Shown piece after piece: positions 1 to 6,918 of a DNA stretch of 20,279 bases. Under the pieces are notes generated by a model, which was not told the origin of the DNA, ran no database searches, and saw only the letters and a program-made list of their open reading frames with translations. Location: positions 1 to 20,279 of the forward strand of contig CAYQAS010000077.1 of NCBI GenBank assembly GCA_964415525.1, written 5' to 3'. This DNA comes from CAZPUI01 sp964415525 (GTDB taxonomy: Bacteria; Acidobacteriota; Holophagae; Holophagales; Holophagaceae). Within the stretch, counting starts at the first letter, position 1; each line of letters starts with the position of its first letter. Made by a program: the position numbers and the translations under genes.

Positions 1-1204
1 CGAGGGCACCCGTTTAAAAATCGTGGAGATCCCGCCCGGTCCGCCGGTGATGGACACCCTGGTGGCGGAGGTCTACGGCCCCACCGAGGGCGAACGCATC
101 CGCTTCGCCCGGGAGATCGAGCAGACTTTCCGCAGTGTGGAAGGCGTGGTGGATGTGAACAGCACGCTGAATCCCACGAGCCCGAAGCTGAGCCTCATCG
201 TCGACCGTGAGAAGGCCGCCCTCCATGGGGTCGCCCCGAGCCACGTGGTCCAGACCCTCTACATGGCGGGCCAGGGCCACACGGCTGGGAGCTTCCACGT
301 CCAGCAAGGCAGCACCCAGGTGCCCGTGATCGTCCAGCTGCCCTCCGCCCAGCGTCAGCGTCTGGACCAGATGCTTCAGCTCACCGTGCCTGGCATGCGC
401 GGCGCCGTGCCCCTCTCGGAGCTGGTGCGGGTGCAGGAGGGCCATGAGCAGGCGGCCATCCATCACAAGAACCTGATGCCCGTGAGCTATGTCTTCGGCG
501 ACCTCGCCGGGGTCATCGAGAGCCCGGTCTATGCCCTGGCGGCCCTGAACAAGAAGATCGACGCCCTGAAGGGCAGCGACGGGGGACCCGTGGCGCGCCT
601 GGGCCTGGCCCACCCTGATCACACCGAGAACCTGGTGATGAAGTGGGACGGCGAGTGGCACATCACATTAGAGGTGTTCCGGGACCTGGGCCTCGCCTTC
701 GCCGCGGTGCTGGTGCTGATCTACGTGCTGGTGGTGGGCTGGTTCGAGAGCTTCGAGGTGCCCTGGGTCATCCTGGTGCCCATTCCGCTCTCCCTCATCG
801 GCATCATCCCGGCCCACGGGCTGATGGGCGCCTTCTTCACCGCCACCAGCATGATCGGCTTCATCGCGGGCGCCGGCATCATCGTGCGCAACAGCATCAT
901 TCTCGTGGACTTCATCGAGCTGAAGCTGAAGGAGGGCATGGCGCTGGAGGCCGCCGTGGAAGAGGCCGGCGTGGTGCGCTTCCGTCCCATGCTCCTCACG
1001 GCCGCCGCCGTGCTGGTGGGCAGTGCCGTCATGTTGGCGGATCCCATCTTCCAGGGCCTCGCCATCAGCCTCATGGCCGGCGAAGTCGCAGCGACCCTGC
1101 TCAGCCGCCTGGCCGTGCCCGTCCTCTACTACCTCGTCGCCCGCCGGGGCCGCGCCACCGAACTGCAGCGGCAGGCCCTCGGGACCCAAAACCTCGAATT
1201 CTGA
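1..1204 (+). CDS. RND-family efflux pump permease, C-terminal part (5' end outside window)
   Basis: The reading frame is open to the left edge (codons from position 2), so the apparent GTG at 23 is internal. About 400 residues remain of a family normally near 1,000-1,050. The visible part runs from a periplasmic porter/docking segment (VYGPTEGERIR, then SVEGVVDV, typical of the second porter half) to the last transmembrane helices (LGLAFAAVLVLIYVLVVGWF onward). The late-helix motif RNSIILVDF and the RFRPMLLTAAAVLVG segment are RND signatures. In AcrB the equivalent of the Arg in RNSIILVDF is a proton-relay Lys. Such proteins sit in the inner membrane and work with a periplasmic adaptor and an outer-membrane channel, presumably encoded upstream. 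The substrate cannot be read from this fragment. The gene is followed after 16 bp by a DUF2892 protein, probably in the same transcript. Confidence 0.93.
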   Translation, partial: EGTRLKIVEIPPGPPVMDTLVAEVYGPTEGERIRFAREIEQTFRSVEGVVDVNSTLNPTSPKLSLIVDREKAALHGVAPSHVVQTLYMAGQGHTAGSFHVQQGSTQVPVIVQLPSAQRQRLDQMLQLTVPGMRGAVPLSELVRVQEGHEQAAIHHKNLMPVSYVFGDLAGVIESPVYALAALNKKIDALKGSDGGPVARLGLAHPDHTENLVMKWDGEWHITLEVFRDLGLAFAAVLVLIYVLVVGWFESFEVPWVILVPIPLSLIGIIPAHGLMGAFFTATSMIGFIAGAGIIVRNSIILVDFIELKLKEGMALEAAVEEAGVVRFRPMLLTAAAVLVGSAVMLADPIFQGLAISLMAGEVAATLLSRLAVPVLYYLVARRGRATELQRQALGTQNLEF

Positions 1205-1220
1205 CCCAAGGAGGTCTCTC

Positions 1221-1370
1221 ATGAGCACGGAGCAGGAGCGTAGTGCCACTTTGCCGCAGGCGAAGCCCGAAGGGGGCGAGCCATGGAGGGCTCGCATGAA
1301 CACGGAGCAGGAGCGTAGTGCCACTTTGCCGCAGGCGAAGCCCGAAGGGGGCGAGCCATGGAGGGCTCGC
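1221..1370 (+). repeat. 75-bp tandem direct repeat, two copies, each ending in a hairpin with an RBS
   Basis: Copies at 1221-1295 and 1296-1370 differ at one base (G at 1225, A at 1300). Each is exactly 25 codons, starts at an ATG and stays open in the DUF2892 frame. Each ends in a perfect 7-bp inverted repeat, GCGAGCC / GGCTCGC (arms 1276-1282 and 1289-1295; 1351-1357 and 1364-1370), with loop ATGGAG. The Shine-Dalgarno GGAGGG of the next ATG lies partly in the loop and partly in the right arm, so folding would hide it. Near-identity implies recent duplication. The unit could be a copy of a dispersed genomic repeat, which cannot be tested within this window. Confidence 0.9.
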
Positions 1371-1577
1371 ATGAACGCCGACCGCATCATCCACACATTC
1401 GCCGGGACGCTGATCCTCCTCAGCCTCCTCCTCATCTGGCTCCACAGCCATCACTGGATCTGGCTCACCGCCTTTGTCGGGCTGAACCTCTTTCAGAGCG
1501 GCCTCACCAACTGGTGCCTGGGTACCCGGATCCTGGCGAAGCTGGGCGTGAAGACCGAGGGAACCTGCGGCTTGTAG
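1221..1577 (+). CDS. DUF2892 (YgaP-like) small membrane protein with repeat-derived N-terminus
   Basis: The core, from the Met at 1371 (MNADRIIHTF), is 68 residues with two hydrophobic helices (TLILLSLLLIWL; WIWLTAFVGLNLFQSGLTNWC) and the KLGVKTEG tail. That is the normal size and layout of the DUF2892/YgaP-type membrane family, whose function is not settled. Three in-frame ATGs exist, at 1221, 1296 and 1371, each preceded by a good Shine-Dalgarno (AAGGAGG before 1221, GGAGGG before 1296 and 1371). Starting at 1221 would add two 25-residue copies of a charged sequence containing SATLPQAKPEGG, encoded by a 75-bp tandem repeat. I favour 1371 as the main start because the family has no such extension, but all three may be used. 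It lies directly downstream of the RND permease. Confidence 0.8.
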   Translation: MSTEQERSATLPQAKPEGGEPWRARMNTEQERSATLPQAKPEGGEPWRARMNADRIIHTFAGTLILLSLLLIWLHSHHWIWLTAFVGLNLFQSGLTNWCLGTRILAKLGVKTEGTCGL

Positions 1578-1590
1578 TGCACGGTCACGG

Positions 1591-1620
1591 GATGGGCGGC
1601 CTCCGAGGGGGTCGCCCATC
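1591..1620 (+). terminator. Hairpin after the DUF2892 gene, possible terminator
   Basis: An 8-bp perfect stem, GATGGGCG (1591-1598) with CGCCCATC (1613-1620), lies 13 bp after the stop codon. There is no T-run after it, so it is at best a weak or Rho-assisted terminator, or an mRNA 3'-end stabiliser. Confidence 0.35.
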
Positions 1621-1648
1621 GCTATGATGGCGGAGCCCCGGAGCCTCC

Positions 1649-2473
1649 ATGCGCCTCTGTCTGCTTCCCCTTCTGCTTCCCGCTGCCCTTCTGGCCCAGG
1701 CTCCCGCTGTGACCTGGAAGGCCGAGGTCCTGAAGGCCCGCCAGGAGAAGGATGTCGAGTTCCGCTCCGGCAAGACCTCCCCCTTGGCGGGGCTTCAGCG
1801 GCTGACGGTGGAGGCCGGGAAGCCCATGGGGCTCCGGGTGAAGGCCGATGGGCTCGGACCGGTGGAGGGCGAGGCCGCGGTGACGGTCCGGCAGAAGGAT
1901 GGAACGTGGCTCTGGTGCACAGCTTCCGGTGAAATGCCCATGGCCGGGAAGGTGTTCGACCTCGGGCGCTTCCATGTCCAGGGCCAGCTGGGGCCAGACC
2001 GCGCCACGCTCCTGGTCTTCGATCCTGAGCGGCCTGAGGTGAAGGGCTTCAAAGGCCTGCGCTATTTCGCCCCGGACAAGGCTTTCGCGGTGACCGCGAT
2101 CCTGGAGCCCGTGACGGCCGCCGAGCCCATCACCCTCACCACCACCCGGAACCTCAAGAAGACATTCACACCCTTCGCCCGGGTGCAGTTCAAGCTCGCG
2201 GGGAAGCCCCAGGCCCTGACCGCCTACAAGGCCCCGGGCGACGACACGATGTTCATCCCCTTCTCGGATACCACCACGGGCCAGGAGACCTACCAGGTGG
2301 GACGGTTTCTCGAGATCCCGGCACCGAAGGGGAAGACCTTCACTCTGGATTTCAACACCGCCTTCAACCCGCTCTGCAACTACTCGAGCATCTGGAACTG
2401 CCCCATCCCCCCCGAGGAGAACGACCTGAAGGTGGCCGTGAAGGCGGGCGAGAAGGCGTACCCGCACCACTGA
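1649..2473 (+). CDS. Secreted DUF1684 family protein
   Basis: 274 residues with a Sec-type signal peptide (MRLCLLPLLLPAALLAQAPA). The family is recognised from the late signature: FFNTAFNP-like segment (here DFNTAFNPLCNYSS) followed by WNCPIPPEENDLKVAVKAGEK, close to the conserved DUF1684 pattern of an N-P-C-Y/N stretch, then C-P-x-P-P-x-E-N, then AGEK. The family is common in bacteria and archaea and has no established biochemical role. The GGAG five bases before the ATG at 1649 supports this start. It is separated from the upstream membrane genes by a hairpin and from the next gene by 35 bp. Export to the periplasm is predicted. Confidence 0.85.
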   Translation: MRLCLLPLLLPAALLAQAPAVTWKAEVLKARQEKDVEFRSGKTSPLAGLQRLTVEAGKPMGLRVKADGLGPVEGEAAVTVRQKDGTWLWCTASGEMPMAGKVFDLGRFHVQGQLGPDRATLLVFDPERPEVKGFKGLRYFAPDKAFAVTAILEPVTAAEPITLTTTRNLKKTFTPFARVQFKLAGKPQALTAYKAPGDDTMFIPFSDTTTGQETYQVGRFLEIPAPKGKTFTLDFNTAFNPLCNYSSIWNCPIPPEENDLKVAVKAGEKAYPHH

Positions 2474-2483
2474 GACCTATACT

Positions 2484-2504
2484 GGCTCCCGCCCCTGAGG
2501 AGCC
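2484..2504 (+). promoter_or_regulatory. Hairpin that would sequester the RBS of the next gene
   Basis: A perfect 6-bp stem, GGCTCC (2484-2489) with GGAGCC (2499-2504), contains the GAGGAG Shine-Dalgarno of the gene starting at 2509. A TATACT box (2478-2483) resembles a -10 element but has no convincing -35. If transcription began there the hairpin would be disrupted, so it would matter only for read-through mRNA. Confidence 0.35.
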
Positions 2505-2508
2505 CGCC

Positions 2509-2826
2509 ATGTCTGAACGCCCGCTGCCGCAGAAGTACACCGATTTCATCGCCAAGTACCCCGAGCTCGGTGCGGTGTGGGATGCGCTGCATGCAGCCGA
2601 GGCGAAAGGGCCTTTGGACGGTCGGATGCAGCGGCTGCTGAAGTTCGCCGTGGCCATCGGCGCCCAGAAGTCTGGCGCGGGCAAGGCTGCGGTGCGCAAG
2701 GCGCTGGAGGCCGGGCTCACGGAAGTGGAACTGGGTCAGGTGGTGGTGCTGGCGGCGTCCACCGTGGGGCTGCCGGGCGCCGTGGCCGCCCATGGCTGGA
2801 TCCAGGACGTGCTGCAGAAGGACTGA
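2509..2826 (+). CDS. Carboxymuconolactone decarboxylase (AhpD-like) family protein lacking the redox cysteines
   Basis: 105 residues, the usual size of a single-domain CMD/AhpD-like protein. The central helix pair LLKFAVAIGAQKSGAGKAAV followed by RKALEAGLTEVELGQVVVLA matches the family pattern in which AhpD-type members carry a C-x-x-C-x-x-H thiol motif. Here that position reads SGAGKAA, and the whole protein has no cysteine. It therefore cannot use the AhpD peroxidase-relay mechanism. It may belong to a cysteine-free subgroup whose role is unknown. The ATG at 2509 follows GAGGAG. The MobA-like gene starts 3 bp after its stop, so the two are probably co-transcribed. Confidence 0.8.
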   Translation: MSERPLPQKYTDFIAKYPELGAVWDALHAAEAKGPLDGRMQRLLKFAVAIGAQKSGAGKAAVRKALEAGLTEVELGQVVVLAASTVGLPGAVAAHGWIQDVLQKD

Positions 2827-2829
2827 TTC

Positions 2830-3399
2830 GTGAGCTTAGGCCTACTCCTTCTCACCGGCGGGGCCGCCTCGCGGCTCGGCGGGCGAAAGTGCGGGCGGCT
2901 GCATCCCGATGGCGGCACCTGGGGCGGCCATCTGGTGAGGACCTTCTGTGCCGTGTCGGAGGGGCCGATCTGCGTGCTCGGGGATCTGGTGCCCGATCAT
3001 CCCGAGCTGCGGCGTCTGGAGGATCCCCGGGAAGGCCCGGCGGTGGCGCTGCGTGTCTGGGCAGGCACGAGGCCCGAGGGTGCGGATTGCTGGTGGATCG
3101 TCGCCTGCGATCAGGTGCGCTGGACAGCGGATGTCCTGAAGGCCTGGAGGGAAGCGGCGGAGGCTGCGGATCCGACCGGTGAAGCCTGGGTCCTGGCCCA
3201 ATCCGAGGGCATTCGGCAGTACTTCGGCAGCCTCCTGCCCGCGTCCCTGCTGCCCCGATTGGCGGAGACGCCGGGCACGTCCCTTCGCGCCCTGGCGGAT
3301 GCGCTGCCCACAGTCATCCTCGATTGGGAGGCCCCCGCGTGGCGGGACCTCGATACGCCCGAGGATCTGGCTACCTACGAGCGGGAGCGCTTCCCGTAA
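2830..3399 (+). CDS. mobA: MobA-like molybdenum cofactor guanylyltransferase
   Basis: 189 residues, normal for MobA. MobA attaches GMP to molybdopterin to make the MGD cofactor used by DMSO-reductase-family enzymes. The nucleotide-binding signature at the N-terminus reads LLLTGGAASRLGGRK (canonical L-x-G-G-x-S-x-R-M/L-G-x-x-K). EDPREGPAVAL corresponds to the G-P-L/A loop, WIVACDQVRW to the P-C-D-M metal-binding region, and RDLDTPEDL to the C-terminal N-x-N-T-P-E-D-L motif. The start is GTG at 2830, 3 bp after the preceding stop. The stop lies inside the convergent SemiSWEET gene (25-bp overlap). A bis-MGD enzyme is encoded at the far end of this window, which would need this activity. Other nucleotidyltransferases of the family are possible but less likely. 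Confidence 0.8.
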   Translation: MSLGLLLLTGGAASRLGGRKCGRLHPDGGTWGGHLVRTFCAVSEGPICVLGDLVPDHPELRRLEDPREGPAVALRVWAGTRPEGADCWWIVACDQVRWTADVLKAWREAAEAADPTGEAWVLAQSEGIRQYFGSLLPASLLPRLAETPGTSLRALADALPTVILDWEAPAWRDLDTPEDLATYERERFP

Positions 3400-3644
3400 C
3401 GAATCACCAGGGCCAGCACGGCGGCGGCCAGCAACAGCGTGATGCCGTTGGTGATGATGATGGGCCACGCGCGGAGCATGACGCCGTAGGCCACCCATAG
3501 CGCCACCCCGGCGGTGAAGAGGCTGTACATGCCAAGGCTGAGGCCGCTCACGTCCTTGGTCTTCCAGGTGCGGATCACCTGGGGCAGGAAGCTCACCGTT
3601 GTCAGCGTCCCCGCGATCATCCCCACCAGCGTTGCGACTTCCAT
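3375..3644 (-). CDS. SemiSWEET-type PQ-loop transporter
   Basis: 89 residues with three predicted transmembrane helices: VATLVGMIAGTLTTVSFLPQV, MYSLFTAGVALWVAYGVML and PIIITNGITLLLAAAVLALVI. The PQ-loop signature FLPQVIRTWKTKD closes helix 1 and the P-x-x-x-x-N of helix 3 (PIIITN) is also present, as in bacterial SemiSWEETs, which act as dimers and move sugars by facilitated diffusion across the inner membrane. The start at 3644 is chosen because AGGAGG precedes it by five bases and the protein then has the standard length. The longer open frame upstream overlaps thiM and is not needed. The gene is convergent with mobA and divergent from thiM. The substrate is unknown. Confidence 0.88.
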   Translation of the reverse strand: MEVATLVGMIAGTLTTVSFLPQVIRTWKTKDVSGLSLGMYSLFTAGVALWVAYGVMLRAWPIIITNGITLLLAAAVLALVIRYGKRSRS

Positions 3645-3722
3645 GGCGCCTCCTGGCGTCCAGCGTACCCCGTGTCGGCGGGTGCCGCGGGCTTCACTGA
3701 TCCCGACAGGGCGCGGGTCGCA

Positions 3723-3728
3723 TATAAC
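3723..3728 (+). promoter_or_regulatory. Candidate -10 box for thiM-thiE
   Basis: TATAAC matches the -10 consensus at five of six positions and lies 28 bp before the thiM ATG. No good -35 hexamer sits at 16-18 bp, so the call is weak. If correct, the leader is only about 20 nt, which leaves no room for a riboswitch. Confidence 0.3.
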
Positions 3729-3756
3729 GGAGGGGTAGCCCAGCGAAAGGGAACCC

Positions 3757-4563
3757 ATGACCGGACAGGATCTTCTCGAGACAGGCGCGGCGCTGGTGCG
3801 GCTCCGGGCCCAGGCGCCGGTGGTGCACAGCATCACGAACTACGTGGTGATGAACACCACGGCGAATGCGCTGCTGGCCCTGGGCGCTTCGCCTGTGATG
3901 GCCCACGCGGAGGAGGAGATGGTGGACATGGTGGCCATCGCCTCGGCCCTGGTGCTCAACATCGGCACCCTGAGCAAGGCGTGGATTGCCGCGATGTTCA
4001 AGGCGGGCGAGGCGGCGAAGGCGAAGGGCATCCCCATCGTGCTGGACCCCGTGGGGGTCGGCGCCACGCCCTACCGCACGGATACCGCGCGCGACCTGAT
4101 GGTGGCCCTGCGCCCGACGATCCTGCGGGGGAATGCCTCCGAGATCATGGCCCTGGCGGGGGGCGTGGCGAAGACCAAGGGCGTGGATAGCACCGCCGCC
4201 TCGGGGGATGCCCTGGGCGCGGCCCGGGCGCTGCACACTGAGTTCGGCAGTGCCGTCTGCATCAGCGGTCCCACGGACCACATCGTCGGCGCGAATGCTC
4301 ACATCCAGATCCACAACGGCGATCCGATGCTTCCGCGCGTGACGGGGCTGGGCTGCACCGCCACCGCACTCTGCGGCGCCTTTGCCGCCGTGACGCCGGA
4401 TCCGGTCCGTGCGGCGGCCCAGGCCATGGCGGTCATGGGCGTGGCAGGCGAACAAGCCGCCGCTCGAGCCGAGGGCCCGGGCACGCTGCAGCTGCATTTC
4501 CTGGACGCCCTTTACCAGCTCCACGAGGAGACCCTGGCGCAGCGGCTGCGCGCGCAGGTCTGA
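3757..4563 (+). CDS. thiM: Hydroxyethylthiazole kinase
   Basis: 268 residues, full length. ThiM phosphorylates 4-methyl-5-(2-hydroxyethyl)thiazole for thiamine salvage in the cytoplasm. Motifs in order: VHSITNYVVMNTTAN (substrate loop, near residue 24), VLDPVGVGATPYRT (near 92-105), LRGNASEI (near 122-129) and the catalytic VTGLGCTATAL (near 194-204) with the conserved Gly-Cys-Thr. The ATG at 3757 is preceded by AAGGGA. thiE starts one base after its stop, so the pair is translationally linked. No TPP riboswitch is visible in the 112-bp gap upstream. Confidence 0.95.
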   Translation: MTGQDLLETGAALVRLRAQAPVVHSITNYVVMNTTANALLALGASPVMAHAEEEMVDMVAIASALVLNIGTLSKAWIAAMFKAGEAAKAKGIPIVLDPVGVGATPYRTDTARDLMVALRPTILRGNASEIMALAGGVAKTKGVDSTAASGDALGAARALHTEFGSAVCISGPTDHIVGANAHIQIHNGDPMLPRVTGLGCTATALCGAFAAVTPDPVRAAAQAMAVMGVAGEQAAARAEGPGTLQLHFLDALYQLHEETLAQRLRAQV

Positions 4564-4564
4564 G

Positions 4565-5209
4565 GTGAAGGGCCTCTGTCTCGTCACGGACCGCGCCCTC
4601 TGTGGCGCGCGTTCTGTGGAGGAGGTCGTCCGTCTGGCGGCGCGGGGCGGCGTGGCCTCGGTCCAGTTGCGGGAGAAAGACCTTCCCACCCGGGCCTTCA
4701 TCGAGGCGGCGCTGCGCCTGAAGGCCCTGCTGGCGCCCTTCCGCATCCCGCTCATCATCAACGACCGGGTGGATGTGGCCCTGGCCGTCGGGGCCGAGGG
4801 CATCCACGTCGGACAGGACGACATGCCCTGCGAGCTGGTGCGGCGCCTGATGCCGGATGCGATCCTCGGCCTCTCCGTGGAGACCTGGGAGGACGTGGTG
4901 CGGGCCCAGGATCAGCCGGTGGACTACCTCGGCGTGAGCCCGGTCTTCGGCACGCCCACCAAGACCGACACGAAAGGCGCGTGGGGGCTGGAGGGCGTGG
5001 CGCGCATCCGGGCCTTCTCTCGCCATCCCCTGGTGGCCATCGGCGGACTTCATGGAACCAACATTCTCGACGTGGTGCGGGCGGGGGCCGAAGGCATCGC
5101 GGTGGTGAGCGCGATCTGCGCCGCAGCGGATCCCGAAGCCGCCACTCGGGCACTGGCGGGCTGCTTCCCTGATTTTCTCAAACCCGACGAAGGGCCCCAT
5201 CGGCGGTGA
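4565..5209 (+). CDS. thiE: Thiamine-phosphate synthase
   Basis: 214 residues from the GTG at 4565. ThiE joins HMP pyrophosphate and thiazole phosphate to make thiamine monophosphate. The motifs are complete: VQLREKD near residue 35, IINDRVDVAL near 63, GIHVGQDDMP near 77, GLSVETWED near 100, YLGVSPVFGTPTKTDT near 120, VAIGGL near 157 and GIAVVSAI near 177. An upstream in-frame ATG would extend it deep into thiM and is rejected, because the GTG gives the normal length and N-terminus (VKGLCLVTDR). With thiM it forms a thiazole salvage unit. The C-terminus FLKPDEGPHRR is a short unstructured tail. Confidence 0.95.
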   Translation: MKGLCLVTDRALCGARSVEEVVRLAARGGVASVQLREKDLPTRAFIEAALRLKALLAPFRIPLIINDRVDVALAVGAEGIHVGQDDMPCELVRRLMPDAILGLSVETWEDVVRAQDQPVDYLGVSPVFGTPTKTDTKGAWGLEGVARIRAFSRHPLVAIGGLHGTNILDVVRAGAEGIAVVSAICAAADPEAATRALAGCFPDFLKPDEGPHRR

Positions 5210-5217
5210 TGAACGGT

Positions 5218-5246
5218 TTGACAGGCGCTGTCGGAGGGGGAACCAT
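5218..5246 (+). promoter_or_regulatory. Weak candidate promoter before the beta-lactamase-fold gene
   Basis: A perfect -35 hexamer TTGACA (5218-5223) is followed after 17 bp by AACCAT (5241-5246), which matches the -10 consensus at three positions only. It lies about 65 bp upstream of the ATG at 5311, just after thiE. Confidence 0.25.
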
Positions 5247-5310
5247 GGCCGCATCGGCCCCGTCCCCATGAGCCTGTGCGACCTGTGGAGGGTGGCTGTC
5301 TGGAGGAATC

Positions 5311-6909
5311 ATGCTCCGCTTCCTGGCCCTCGCCTGTCTCGTCACCTCTGGAGCCATCCAGGCCGCACCACCTGAGGAGCCGCTGGCCAAGGTCTTCGAG
5401 GAGTGGAGCCATCCCAACGCTCCTGGCGGGGCCGTCCTGGTGTGGAAGGGTGGCCAGACGCTCTTCCGCAAGGCCTCGGGCCTGGCCTGCCTCGAGCGGG
5501 AATTGCCCATCACGCCCGCCACGGTCTTTGACGCGGGGATGCTGGCCCAGCCCATTACCGCCATGGCCCTCGCGCGCCTCGAGGAGCAGGGCAAGCTGAG
5601 CCTGAAGGACGACGTTCGCAAGCATCTGCCCGACCTGCCGGACTACGGCACGACCCTCACCCTCGAGCATCTGCTCGATCAGTCCAGCGGCCTCCCGGAC
5701 TGGATGGTCCTGTGGGCCCTTCGGGGCGGCCTGGAGGAGGACGTGATCTCGCGGGATGCGGTGCTGGGCCTCCTCCGGCAGCAGAAGACCCTGGCCTTCA
5801 CGCCGGGCAGCCGCACCCAGGCCTCGGGGTCCAACTACGTGCTCCTGGCAGAAGTGGTGCGGAAGGTCACGGGCAAGAGCTTCCGGGAGTGGGCCACCAG
5901 GGAGCTCTTCCAACCCCTCGGCATGAAGCGCACCACCTTCAAGGATGAGCCCCTGGAGCTCATGGACTTCCGCGCCTTCAACTACGGATACAACCGCCAG
6001 GGCTACCGGCGCGGCCCCGACAGCCTGGGCGTGGTGGGCAGCCATGGACTCTGGACGACCCTGGACGACATGGGAAAGTGGCTGGCCAGTCTGCCCACGT
6101 CGGCCCTGGCCAAGGTGAAGGTCGTGCCAGAAAGACCCTGGCAAGCCGGCTTCAAGGTGGACACCTGGCGGGGCGCCCCGCGTCTGACCTGCCTCAACAC
6201 CTGGGGCGGGGGCCTGATGGCGAGCCTCGAGTACTTCCCGGAACAGGCCTTCGGCGTGGTGGTCCTTAGCAACTGGAACCACAACTTCTACGATCAGGAC
6301 ACCCAGCTGCAGGAGATCAACAAGGCCTTCCTGCCACTTCCGGAGCCGCCGGTCGTCCCTAGGCCCCCGGTGGCGGCCCCCTCGCCGGATCGCCTCGCGG
6401 CCCTCGCGGGGGAGTTCCGCATGGGCACCTTCCCCGCCACGATCGCGGTGGAGAAGGATCAGCTCTGCTTCAAGGTTCAGGGGCAGACCTACCCGCTGGC
6501 GCCCGTGGGTGAGGACCGATTCACCCTGGCGATCGCGGGAGCCGAACTTCATTTCCTGCGGGAAGGGGATGGCACCGTGCGTCGCTTGGAGTGGACTCAG
6601 GGCGGGCGCACTCAGGTGGCCACCCGAGCCCTGGCCCAGCCGCCGAGCGCTGAGGAACTCGCGGCCTTCACCGGGGACTATGAGAACGCCAGCCTGGAGG
6701 CCCGATGGCAGGTGCTCATGAACGGGCCGCGTCTGGTGCTGCGCCATTGGCGACGGGGGGATCGGCCCTTGATGCCCGTGGGGAAGGACGCCTTCACCGC
6801 AGCGGATCCCTTCGGAGACGTGGTCTTCGAGCGGGATGCCCAGCAGCGCATCACGGGCTTCCGGCTGACCTCTCCGGAGGCCGCAGGAATCACCTTCAAG
6901 AAGCGCTGA
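5311..6909 (+). CDS. Secreted beta-lactamase/PBP-fold protein, apparently catalytically inactive
   Basis: 532 residues with a Sec signal peptide (MLRFLALACLVTSGAIQAAP) and GGAGGA before the ATG. Residues about 30-350 follow the class C beta-lactamase (serine hydrolase, PF00144-type) pattern closely, including LLDQSSGLPDW, FTPGSRTQ, EVVRKVTGKSFREWATRELFQ and PLGMKRTTF. The catalytic positions are all replaced. The S-x-x-K motif reads M77-L78-A79-Q80, the Y-x-N motif reads A171-S172-G173, and the H-x-G-like third motif has Trp298 before GG. Two C-terminal beta-rich segments (about 365-450 and 455-532) resemble the lipocalin-like tails common in this family. It is probably a periplasmic binding or scaffolding pseudoenzyme. 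It precedes the DUF6599 gene by 9 bp, suggesting an operon. Confidence 0.87.
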   Translation: MLRFLALACLVTSGAIQAAPPEEPLAKVFEEWSHPNAPGGAVLVWKGGQTLFRKASGLACLERELPITPATVFDAGMLAQPITAMALARLEEQGKLSLKDDVRKHLPDLPDYGTTLTLEHLLDQSSGLPDWMVLWALRGGLEEDVISRDAVLGLLRQQKTLAFTPGSRTQASGSNYVLLAEVVRKVTGKSFREWATRELFQPLGMKRTTFKDEPLELMDFRAFNYGYNRQGYRRGPDSLGVVGSHGLWTTLDDMGKWLASLPTSALAKVKVVPERPWQAGFKVDTWRGAPRLTCLNTWGGGLMASLEYFPEQAFGVVVLSNWNHNFYDQDTQLQEINKAFLPLPEPPVVPRPPVAAPSPDRLAALAGEFRMGTFPATIAVEKDQLCFKVQGQTYPLAPVGEDRFTLAIAGAELHFLREGDGTVRRLEWTQGGRTQVATRALAQPPSAEELAAFTGDYENASLEARWQVLMNGPRLVLRHWRRGDRPLMPVGKDAFTAADPFGDVVFERDAQQRITGFRLTSPEAAGITFKKR

Positions 6910-6918
6910 GGAGTCGCC

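Noticed and set aside
1101..1619. Antisense frames open through the 75-bp repeat
   Set aside because: They arise because the repeat lacks stops in several frames; they overlap the RND and DUF2892 genes and show no family signature.
3645..3756. TPP riboswitch before thiM
   Set aside because: Neither the CTGAGA core nor the second conserved helix is present and the space is short.
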